A DNA stretch of 61,911 nt, from assembly GCA_030917925.1 (NCBI GenBank), contig JAUPTV010000125.1, positions 1 through 61,911 of the forward strand, written 5' to 3'. A model generated the notes under the pieces. It made no database searches. It was given only the letters and a program-made list of their open reading frames with translations, and was not told where the DNA came from. The translations under genes and the position numbers were made by a program. Shown here one piece after another: positions 7,561 to 14,636 of the stretch. Position 1 is the stretch's first letter. Each line of letters opens with the position of its first letter. The stretch is from Pseudomonadota bacterium. GTDB taxonomy: Bacteria; Pseudomonadota; Gammaproteobacteria; Competibacterales; Competibacteraceae.

Positions 7561-9186
7561 ATGAAGCTTGAACTTTCCGTCTCAAATTCCCTTGCGCGAA
7601 TCGTCGCCTACCACCAGGCCAGCAAGCACCACTTGGACCGCTACGCACCAGGTCCGGGTGGACTGGACTGGGCCAACCAGCCCGATCCATTTCGCCGCTA
7701 TGCTGGAGCGCCGTGCGTCGAACTGCCGTTGCAGGCCGATGCGCTGACGATACCGTTCGCCGCAGTGCGCCGGGGCGAGCGGCCCATTGTCTACCCCCTC
7801 GACCGCGACTCGCTGGCGATCCTGTTCGAGCTTTCGCTGGGCCTGTCGGCTTGGAAACAACACGCGGATTCGCGTTGGGCGCTGCGCTGCAACCCATCAA
7901 GCGGCAACCTGCATCCAACCGAGGGCTATCTGATCTGTCCTGCGCTGCCCGATTTGACCCCCGGCATCCATCACTACCTGAGTTGCGATCATGTTCTCGA
8001 ACAGCGCGCCGAGCCGAGTGCCACGACTTGGGGCAATGAACTGCGCGGCGGGGTCGTGGTGGCGCTCACCGGCATTCACTGGCGCGAAGCTTGGAAGTAT
8101 GGCCTGCGCGCCTACCGTTATTGCCAACACGACTGCGGTCATGCCATCGCCGCCGTCGCCTATGCCGCTGCCGCTTTAGGCTGGCGAGCGCAACTGATTC
8201 CCGGTTGGGGCGACGATGAACTGGCGGCGTTGTTGGGCCTGGATCGAGTGGAAGATTTCGCCGACGTTGAACCCGAAAGCCCAGAGGTCGCCCTGTGGGT
8301 CGGACCTGAACCCCTATCGGCGGCTTTATCGGTCCACACCCTCGCGCACGGTCTCTCCTACACTGGACGCCCCAACGGCCTGAGCTCTTCTCAGGTTGAC
8401 TGGCCGGGTATCGAAGAAGTTGATTGTGCGGCTCACCGACCCCCGACGATCCCCGCGTCCCGCTTCCAACCCCCCTCTCGACCGCCTTTGGCTGAAGGTG
8501 ACCGCCCAGCCAGTGCCTCAACATTGATCCGCCAACGGCGCAGCGCGGTGGCGTTCGATGGAGTGACGGCGCTGCCTGCCGAACGCTGGTTCATGATGCT
8601 GGACGCCCTGCTGCCGCGCGCGGATGCGCCACCGCTGGATGCCTGGCCGTGGTCACCACGGGTTCATCCGCTGTTCTTCGCCCACCGGATTGATGGAGTG
8701 CCGCCCGGTCTCTATCTGTTGGCGCGGACAGCGGAGGCGCTGGCGGAATTACGCGGGGCGCTGCACGGCAACTGGGCCTGGTCGCGGGTCGAACAGGCAC
8801 CTGAGCATCTGCCGCTTTACCAACTGACCGTGGCCGACGCCCGTGATGCGGCGCGAGTGATTGCCTGTCATCAGGATATTGCTGCCGATTCCTGCTTCGC
8901 GGTGGGTTTTCTGACCGAGTTCGCTGGCCCGTTGCAGCGTGCGCCATGGGTGTATCGGGAACTGTTCTGGGAAACGGGACTGTTGGGACAAATTCTCTAT
9001 TTAGAAGCGGAGTCTGCCGGGATTCGCGCTACCGGTATCGGTTGCTTCTTTGATGATGCTCTGCACCGACTGCTGGGACTCGACGGCTTGGCGTGGCAAT
9101 CGCTTTACCATTTCACTGTCGGTGGCCCCATCGAAGATCGGCGGGTGCAGAACTTGCCGCCCTATGCCCATTTGCATCAAGGGTGA
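7561..9186 (+). CDS. SagB/ThcOx-type nitroreductase-family dehydrogenase (two domains)
   Basis: FMN-dependent oxidoreductase-like protein of 541 residues. The start is ATG 7561 (MKLELSVSN), preceded by AGGA; the open frame upstream of it has no family similarity. The N-terminal half carries SagB/nitroreductase signatures (WALRCNPSSGNLHPTEGYLI and HDCGHAIAAVAYAAAALGW). The C-terminal half is a second diverged nitroreductase fold (LIRQRRSAVAFDG, then ETGLLGQILYLEAESAGI). SagB-like enzymes oxidise azolines to azoles in peptide natural products, but no YcaO cyclase, SagC/D homologue or precursor peptide is seen nearby. The substrate is unknown. It may be a free-standing double-domain oxidoreductase. 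Confidence 0.85.
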   Translation: MKLELSVSNSLARIVAYHQASKHHLDRYAPGPGGLDWANQPDPFRRYAGAPCVELPLQADALTIPFAAVRRGERPIVYPLDRDSLAILFELSLGLSAWKQHADSRWALRCNPSSGNLHPTEGYLICPALPDLTPGIHHYLSCDHVLEQRAEPSATTWGNELRGGVVVALTGIHWREAWKYGLRAYRYCQHDCGHAIAAVAYAAAALGWRAQLIPGWGDDELAALLGLDRVEDFADVEPESPEVALWVGPEPLSAALSVHTLAHGLSYTGRPNGLSSSQVDWPGIEEVDCAAHRPPTIPASRFQPPSRPPLAEGDRPASASTLIRQRRSAVAFDGVTALPAERWFMMLDALLPRADAPPLDAWPWSPRVHPLFFAHRIDGVPPGLYLLARTAEALAELRGALHGNWAWSRVEQAPEHLPLYQLTVADARDAARVIACHQDIAADSCFAVGFLTEFAGPLQRAPWVYRELFWETGLLGQILYLEAESAGIRATGIGCFFDDALHRLLGLDGLAWQSLYHFTVGGPIEDRRVQNLPPYAHLHQG

Positions 9187-9270
9187 CTGTCGCTAACCCA
9201 ATCCCTGCGCCGTTCTGACTGGCCTGCCGCAAGACCGTCAGAATCACCTCGCGTTGCCGCGTGGAATAGC
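9185..9270 (-). pseudogene. Fragment of a second Fur-family regulator gene (copy B)
   Basis: The minus strand encodes YSTRQREVILTVLRQA joined directly to SQNGAGIGLATV. It corresponds to residues 5-45 of the intact regulator at 5684-6118, with residues 21-33 missing. The intact gene has GGCCTGC twice, 39 nt apart, exactly at the deletion ends, so slippage between direct repeats explains the loss. The fragment lacks a start codon and everything after LATV, ending at the stop codon of the SagB-like gene. Confidence 0.85.
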
Positions 9271-9295
9271 GCCTCTTCAGCCCTCTTGACTTAAC

Positions 9296-9340
9296 TTGAG
9301 AATCTATTATCGTATCTGGGAATTGAGAACCCAATCTCAA
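9296..9340. promoter_or_regulatory. Operator region upstream of cobW and the zinc operon (copy B)
   Basis: TTGAGA-N6-TCTCAA (9323-9340) and GAGAATCTATTATC (9298-9311) duplicate the two elements found before the Fur-family gene. Together with the adjoining regulator fragment they show that this whole region is a second copy of a divergent regulator/cobW control region. It ends 19 nt before the cobW start codon, well placed to repress the zinc operon. The spacer is 6 nt here and 7 nt in copy A. Confidence 0.62.
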
Positions 9341-9359
9341 ATAAACCGGTACGCCGCTC

Positions 9360-10715
9360 ATGCTTATTCATACTGCTGATGCTCGCATTCCTGTCACCGT
9401 CCTCACCGGCTTTCTCGGCGCTGGAAAAACCACCCTGCTAAACCGCATTTTGACCGAACAGCACGGCCAGCGCATTGCGGTCATTGAAAATGAGTTCGGT
9501 GAGATTGGCATTGATCATGCTTTAGTCATCAATGCCGAGGAAGAAATCTTCGAGATGAACAACGGTTGCCTGTGCTGCACCGTGCGCGGCGATCTCATTC
9601 GTATCCTCGGCAACTTGATGAAGCGGCGCGATAAATTTGACCGGATTGTGGTGGAAACTACCGGACTCGCCAACCCCGGTCCGGTGGCGCAAACCTTCTT
9701 CATGGACGACGAGATAAAGGATCAATTGCGGCTCGATGGCATCGTCACCGTGGTGGACTGCAAGCATATCGCCGATCACCTCAACGACAATGACGAATGC
9801 CGGGCGCAAATCGCCTTTGCCGATACGCTGTTGCTGAACAAGATCGATCTGGTGGATGCCTCAGTGGTAGAGGCGCTGGAAACCCGCCTGCGGGCGATGA
9901 ATGGTCTGGCCAGAGTCCAACAAACAGCGATGGCCGAAGCGGATCTCCGGGACGTTCTCGATTTGGGCGGTTTCGATCTGCAACGGGCGCTGGACATCAA
10001 TCCGGCTTTTCTGGAGCCGGAATACCCGTTTGAGTGGGGTGGCTGGTATACCTTGCCCGCGGGTGAATCGACGCTGGTGTTGGAGAAGGGGCCAGACCCC
10101 ACCATGCGTTTGGTGCTGTTGTCAGTGTCGGAACACGATGCGCTGGCGGTCAGCAAGGAAACCGCCATCCAGGTGTTCTCAACCCCGGTGATTGACGCCC
10201 AACCGGGCGACCTGCTGAAACCGAATGTCGGCTGTTACCGTTTGCACCTGACCCAGCCCGACGCCAAACGCTTCCCGTTCCCGTTGCAGGGAACCGCACA
10301 CACCGCGCTGTTCACCGAGCATCATCCTGACGAATTCACCTTACGCTTGCTCGACCCACAGGGGCAGCCGGTGCCACCGCTGTTCTCTCGGGTCTACAAC
10401 CCTGGTCACACGCACGATGATACGGTGTCCTCGGTAGGCATTGTCGAAGAACGTCCAGTGAATATCCATAAACTGAATCTCTGGTTGAGCGAACTGCTGC
10501 GCGAGCAGGGGGCGGACATCTACCGGATGAAAGGGGTACTGCACTTGGCGGACAACCTGAACCGTTTTGTTTTTCAGGGCGTTCACATGCTGTTCGACGG
10601 GCAGGCGGATCGACCTTGGCGTGCCGACGAATTGCGACAAAGCCAGATGATTTTCATCGGTCGGAATCTGGATCGTGTTGACCTGACCTCCGGCTTTCGG
10701 GCCTGCCTGGATTAA
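9360..10715 (+). CDS. CobW/COG0523-family GTPase, putative zinc chaperone
   Basis: Cytosolic G3E-family GTPase, 451 residues. The P-loop [12 protein letters not shown] is at 17-28, the metal-binding motif CLCC at 70-73, [10 protein letters not shown] follows, and NKIDLVD serves guanine recognition. The C-terminal CobW_C part contains the His-rich stretch [15 protein letters not shown]0523 proteins linked to zinc transporters and Zur sites act as zinc metallochaperones for enzymes under zinc limitation. Its position at the head of a zinc ABC-transporter operon and behind a Fur/Zur-type operator supports that role over cobalamin synthesis. The stop overlaps the next start (TAATG). Confidence 0.9.
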   Translation: MLIHTADARIPVTVLTGFLGAGKTTLLNRILTEQHGQRIAVIENEFGEIGIDHALVINAEEEIFEMNNGCLCCTVRGDLIRILGNLMKRRDKFDRIVVETTGLANPGPVAQTFFMDDEIKDQLRLDGIVTVVDCKHIADHLNDNDECRAQIAFADTLLLNKIDLVDASVVEALETRLRAMNGLARVQQTAMAEADLRDVLDLGGFDLQRALDINPAFLEPEYPFEWGGWYTLPAGESTLVLEKGPDPTMRLVLLSVSEHDALAVSKETAIQVFSTPVIDAQPGDLLKPNVGCYRLHLTQPDAKRFPFPLQGTAHTALFTEHHPDEFTLRLLDPQGQPVPPLFSRVYNPGHTHDDTVSSVGIVEERPVNIHKLNLWLSELLREQGADIYRMKGVLHLADNLNRFVFQGVHMLFDGQADRPWRADELRQSQMIFIGRNLDRVDLTSGFRACLD

Positions 10716-11761
10716 TGAGATCCGATATGAGTCCTAAGCCGGAAGCTGTGGTGGGTATCCGTTGGCGGGTTGAAACCGCCGACAGTGTGCAGGATTTGGT
10801 CTGGTCGCCCGATGGTCGTCAGCTTGCAGTCGCTACCGTGAGCGGCCCCCTGACCCTCGTTGATAGCGTAACCGGCAAAGTCGATCAACATTGGCCGGGA
10901 CATGCCGGAGGCAGCTTGAAATTGGCTTGGTCGCCGGATAGTCGCTGGCTGGCCAGTAGTGGACAGGACGGTTGCGCACGGGTTTGGGATGTGGTCAGCG
11001 GCGAAGAACGCTTGCAATTAACAGCGGGTAACGCTTGGGTCGGCGGTGTAAGTTTCTCGCCCTACGCGGATCTGCTAGTGACCGCAGCGGGCAAGGAACT
11101 GCGGGCCTGGAGTCTTGAGGGTCAACTGCTCCACAGCATCAAGCCGCACAACAGCACGATCACCGAGTTGGCTTGGCATCCCCAACAACCGCTTCTGGCG
11201 TCAACAGCTTACGGTCAAGTTCACCTGTGGGACTGGCACAACCCGGCAACGCCTGGCGAGCAGGTGCTACCTCATTCTTCTCCGCTGTTGAACGTGCGCT
11301 GGGCACCGAATGGCTGGTATCTGGCCTGTGGGGGTCACGATAATAGTCTGCACGGCTGGACATGGCCGGACGCCGGAGATTTCCACATGGGTGGGTATAC
11401 CGGCAAGGTCAACGCCCTGGCCTGGGATCACACTTCACGCTGGTTGGCTACTGCGGATGGCGAGATGGTGACGCTCTGGGATTTCGGTAAAGGCCCGCCT
11501 ATCGGGCATCGGCCCCATGATCTCGGCGGGATGCTGGATACCGTGCGCGATCTCGCCTTCCAGCCGCAAGGACTACTGTTGGCAGTCGGTGATCGCTCGG
11601 GCGTCGTGGCGATCTGGCAGTGGCATATCCGCCAACCGCAACAACTTTGGGCGGGTGTATTGCGTGGCGGTTTCGAGCAGCTTGCCTGGTATCCCTATAA
11701 TCGCTTACTGGCGGTCGGCGGTAATGATGGCGCGGTCGTGGCCTTTGAGTTGAAGTGTTAA
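10715..11761 (+). CDS. WD40-repeat beta-propeller protein in the zinc operon
   Basis: A 348-residue protein made almost entirely of WD40-type blades; examples are VWSPDGRQLAVATVSGPLTL, AWSPDSRWLASSGQDGCARV and LAWHPQQPLLASTAYGQVHL. About seven blades can be counted. No signal peptide or membrane helix is present, so it should stay in the cytosol. The start codon overlaps the cobW stop, showing tight coupling to the CobW chaperone and to the ABC genes that follow. It has scattered His and Cys residues but no obvious zinc motif. The function is unknown. AztD, the zinc chaperone of Azt systems, is also a propeller but periplasmic. Confidence 0.85.
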   Translation: MRSDMSPKPEAVVGIRWRVETADSVQDLVWSPDGRQLAVATVSGPLTLVDSVTGKVDQHWPGHAGGSLKLAWSPDSRWLASSGQDGCARVWDVVSGEERLQLTAGNAWVGGVSFSPYADLLVTAAGKELRAWSLEGQLLHSIKPHNSTITELAWHPQQPLLASTAYGQVHLWDWHNPATPGEQVLPHSSPLLNVRWAPNGWYLACGGHDNSLHGWTWPDAGDFHMGGYTGKVNALAWDHTSRWLATADGEMVTLWDFGKGPPIGHRPHDLGGMLDTVRDLAFQPQGLLLAVGDRSGVVAIWQWHIRQPQQLWAGVLRGGFEQLAWYPYNRLLAVGGNDGAVVAFELKC

Positions 11762-11769
11762 GACGAGAG

Positions 11770-11895
11770 ATGGATTCCTTGCAAAAATACCCCTACTTTT
11801 TCAGCCTGCTGGCGGCAGGAACCGGTCAACGGCTGCTTATTGCGGCTATGTTAATCGTGGGCCTCTGGTTGGCGGTGCTTTGGGCGCTGCATTGA
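11770..11895 (+). CDS. Small single-helix membrane protein in the zinc operon
   Basis: A 41-residue open frame beginning MDSLQKYPYFFSLLAAG and containing one hydrophobic helix, LLIAAMLIVGLWLAVLWAL. It starts 8 nt after the WD40 stop and ends 2 nt before the ATG of the ABC ATPase, filling the gap between the genes with no waste. That spacing and a GAGAG stretch just upstream argue that it is translated. No family is recognised. It may be a small accessory subunit of the transporter, but this is inference from position only. Confidence 0.6.
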   Translation: MDSLQKYPYFFSLLAAGTGQRLLIAAMLIVGLWLAVLWALH

Positions 11896-11897
11896 CT

Positions 11898-12638
11898 ATG
11901 CGTCCCGCCCTTCAACTCGATGATTTAACGGTCTGCTACAACCGCCATCCAGCGGTGCATCACCTGTCAGGCATCTTCAATCGCGGTTCACTGACCGCTA
12001 TTGTGGGTCCCAATGGGGCCGGCAAAAGCACCTTGATCAAAGCCATCATGGGTCTGTTGCCCGTGACCACCGGGCGAATCGATCATGCGGCTCTGTCACC
12101 CTCGGAGATCGCCTATCTGCCCCAGCAAGCCCAGATTGATCGCAGTTTTCCCATTACCGTGCTGGATGTGGTGATGCTCGGGCATTGGGAACGCATCGGC
12201 GTCTTGTGCGCTGTGAATGCTGAATTAAGAGATCAGGCGGTCGCAGCACTGGCAGCAGTGGAGTTGGTGGATTTTCAACGGCGGCCGATTCGTAGTCTGT
12301 CTGCCGGTCAGTTTCAGCGCGTCCTGTTTGCCCGGATGCTGCTGCAAGATGCCCGACTCATCCTGCTCGATGAGCCGTTTACCGCGATTGACGCCCGGAC
12401 TACGGCCGATTTGCTGAACGTGGTGCGCGCCTGGCACGACCAGCAACGCACGGTCATCGCGGTGCTGCATGATTTGGAGCAAGTCCGCACCCATTTCCCC
12501 GAAACCCTGCTGATGGCCCGCTCCACGATTGCCTGGGGCCAAACTGCTCAAGTGTTGACGCCGGAGAATCTGCAACGCGCCCGCCAGATGGCCGAAGCCT
12601 GGGATGAGCAAGCGCTGCTCTGCGAGGTGAATCGGTGA
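11898..12638 (+). CDS. Zinc/manganese-type ABC transporter ATP-binding protein
   Basis: Cytosolic ATPase of a cluster A-I (zinc/manganese) importer, 246 residues from ATG 11898. Motifs are Walker A GPNGAGKST, Q-loop LPQQAQIDRSFP, signature LSAGQFQRV, Walker B LILLDEPFTAID and switch His in VLHDLEQV. A TTG at 11880 lies in frame but overlaps the small upstream gene. It overlaps the permease gene by 4 nt. Together with the permease and the His-rich binding protein it completes an uptake system resembling ZnuABC/AztABC. Confidence 0.93.
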   Translation: MRPALQLDDLTVCYNRHPAVHHLSGIFNRGSLTAIVGPNGAGKSTLIKAIMGLLPVTTGRIDHAALSPSEIAYLPQQAQIDRSFPITVLDVVMLGHWERIGVLCAVNAELRDQAVAALAAVELVDFQRRPIRSLSAGQFQRVLFARMLLQDARLILLDEPFTAIDARTTADLLNVVRAWHDQQRTVIAVLHDLEQVRTHFPETLLMARSTIAWGQTAQVLTPENLQRARQMAEAWDEQALLCEVNR

Positions 12639-13510
12639 GCGGGTTGTTCGAAGGGTTGATCGCGCCCTTTCTGGAATTCAGCTTCATGCGCCGGGCACTG
12701 GTCGCGTGTCTGGCGCTGGGCCTGGGGTGTGGTCCGGTTGGGGTGTTGTTGATGCTGCGGCGCATGAGTTTGATGGGCGATGCCTTGTCTCATGCAGTGC
12801 TGCCAGGCGCGGCCCTTGGCTTTTTGATCGCCGGATTTTCCCTGGCGGCAATGAGCATCGGCGGCTTCGTGGCGGGTTTGACTGTGGCCTTGTTAGCGGG
12901 TCTGGTAACGCGCTTCACCGGGCAACGGGAAGATGCCAGCTTCGCCGCTTTCTACCTGATGTCGCTGGCGCTCGGTGTGTTAATCGTCTCTACCCGGGGC
13001 AGCAGCGTCGATCTGTTACACGTCTTGTTTGGAACCATTCTGGCGGTGGACGATGCCTCGCTGATCTTGGTCGCGAGCATCGCCAGTCTGACCTTGCTGA
13101 CTCTGGCGGTGATTTATCGACCCTTGATCGTGGAATGTTTCGATCCCGGATTTCTGCAATCGGTGCAGGCGTGGGGAACGGTTTATCACTTGGCGTTCCT
13201 CATCCTGGTCGTACTCAACCTGGTAGCCGGTTTTCAAGCCCTCGGTACGCTGATGGCGGTGGGGTTGATGATGCTGCCGGCGGCTGCCGCCCGCTTTTGG
13301 GCGCAGGAAGTGTGGAGCATGGCGGCGGTGGCTGCCGGGATCGCTGTCCTGTCCGGTTACATCGGGCTGCTGTTGTCCTACCACGCTAACCTGCCGTCCG
13401 GCCCGGCCATCATCCTGACTGCTGGAATGGCCTATTTACTTTCCATCATCCTGGGTACTCAGGACGGATTGCTCGTTCGATTTCTCCCTCGTCAACATCT
13501 ACAAGCCTGA
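12635..13510 (+). CDS. Zinc/manganese-type ABC transporter permease
   Basis: Inner-membrane subunit of the ABC-3 permease family, 291 residues with about eight hydrophobic segments. Family features include the N-terminal FMRRALVACLALGLGCGPVGV, MSLMGDALSHAVLPGAALGF (the conserved SHA region) and MAVGLMMLPAAAARFW near the C-terminus. The start is GTG at 12635, overlapping the ATPase stop by 4 nt. It forms the membrane channel for the metal delivered by the binding protein encoded next. Confidence 0.93.
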   Translation: MSGLFEGLIAPFLEFSFMRRALVACLALGLGCGPVGVLLMLRRMSLMGDALSHAVLPGAALGFLIAGFSLAAMSIGGFVAGLTVALLAGLVTRFTGQREDASFAAFYLMSLALGVLIVSTRGSSVDLLHVLFGTILAVDDASLILVASIASLTLLTLAVIYRPLIVECFDPGFLQSVQAWGTVYHLAFLILVVLNLVAGFQALGTLMAVGLMMLPAAAARFWAQEVWSMAAVAAGIAVLSGYIGLLLSYHANLPSGPAIILTAGMAYLLSIILGTQDGLLVRFLPRQHLQA

Positions 13511-13529
13511 CTTTTCACAGGAGGCGTTC

Positions 13530-14471
13530 ATGCGCTTTTTTCCCCAATACCTCATTTTGGCGCTCATGCTGGTCATGCCCACCGCTTGGGCGGAACCGTT
13601 GCGGGTGGTGGCTACTTTCAGCATTCTGGCCGATCTGGTGAAAAATGTCGGCGGCGCGGATGTCACCGTGACCACGCTGGTCGGCGCGGATGGCGACGCT
13701 CATGTTTATGAACCGACTCCAGCCGACGCCAAGGCGGTCGGTCAGGCTCAATTGGTGGTGGTCAATGGCCTGCACTTTGAGGGGTGGATGGATCGCCTGC
13801 TCAAGTCATCGGCCTATTCAGGCGAAATTGTGGTTGCCAGCCAGGGCGTCAAGCCCCGCCAGATGGCCGAGGAGCCGGATGATCATGACGCTCACCAGCC
13901 AAAACAGGAACACAGTGAAAAACCGGCGGGTCATCATGCCGATACGGATCCCCATGCCTGGCAGGACTTGGGTAACGGTCAGATCTATGTCAACAACATC
14001 ATCACTGCGTTTATCAAAGTCGATCCGGCCCATGCCGAGGCTTACCAACAGCGCGGCAACGCCTATCTGGCGCAATTGAAGGAAACCGATCAGTGGGTGC
14101 GTGAGCAATTAGCGACGGTTCCTCCGGCCCAGCGGCGCGTCATGACCTCGCACGACGCCTTTGGCTATTTTGGCGCGGCTTACGGGGTAGAGTTTCTGGC
14201 TCCGGTGGGCTGGAACACGGAAAATGAGCCTTCTGCTAAAGAGATTGCGACCTTGATCCGGCAAATTAAAAAGGAAGGAACACGGGCGATCTTTGTCGAA
14301 AATATGAGCGATCCGCGATTGGTCAAACAGATGGCTGACGAGGCTGGCGCGGTCGTGGGTGGCGCGCTGTATTCGGATGCCCTGGCTCCCGCTGGACAGC
14401 CGGGGGACAGCTACATCGGTATGTTCCGCTACAATGTGCCAGCGCTCGTAGCGGCAATGGCAAAAGATTAA
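13530..14471 (+). CDS. Periplasmic metal-binding protein of the zinc ABC transporter
   Basis: Cluster A-I solute-binding protein, 313 residues. A signal peptide (MRFFPQYLILALMLVMPTAWA) is followed by mature EPLRVVATFSILADLV. Metal ligands are expected at the His of DAHVYEPTPAD, the His of DTDPHAWQD, the His of TSHDAFGYF and an acidic residue near the C-terminus. Between the first two lies a His/Asp-rich loop at about 113-145 (DDHDAHQPKQEHSEKP, then AGHHADTD), typical of zinc-specific ZnuA/AztC proteins. A strong AGGAGG site precedes the ATG. It ends the first zinc operon. Confidence 0.92.
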   Translation: MRFFPQYLILALMLVMPTAWAEPLRVVATFSILADLVKNVGGADVTVTTLVGADGDAHVYEPTPADAKAVGQAQLVVVNGLHFEGWMDRLLKSSAYSGEIVVASQGVKPRQMAEEPDDHDAHQPKQEHSEKPAGHHADTDPHAWQDLGNGQIYVNNIITAFIKVDPAHAEAYQQRGNAYLAQLKETDQWVREQLATVPPAQRRVMTSHDAFGYFGAAYGVEFLAPVGWNTENEPSAKEIATLIRQIKKEGTRAIFVENMSDPRLVKQMADEAGAVVGGALYSDALAPAGQPGDSYIGMFRYNVPALVAAMAKD

Positions 14472-14520
14472 TTGATTCTTCAACTCTTTATTTTTATGGG
14501 CTTCTGATTGATAGCTATTT

Positions 14521-14572
14521 TGGGAACACAGCTTTTCTGCGTTGCCAGTAGGCCAGAACGCCGGTGTTCCCA
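14521..14572. repeat. Imperfect palindrome between the zinc operon and the methyltransferase
   Basis: TGGGAACAC (14521-14529) pairs with GTGTTCCCA (14564-14572). An inner pair, GCGTT and AACGC, lies at about 14539-14561. It could act as a terminator-like hairpin for the zinc operon, although no U-tract follows. It also marks the left edge of the low-GC methyltransferase gene. Confidence 0.5.
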
Positions 14573-14636
14573 GGAAGACTGCCTACGCCGGTTTGTAGTA
14601 AACTGAAAAATACTTTGAGCCGTAGGAAGATAATCG

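Noticed and set aside
7561-9186. An azole-peptide (SagB-type) biosynthetic cluster
   Set aside because: No YcaO, cyclodehydratase or short precursor gene lies near; the SagB-like gene stands alone.
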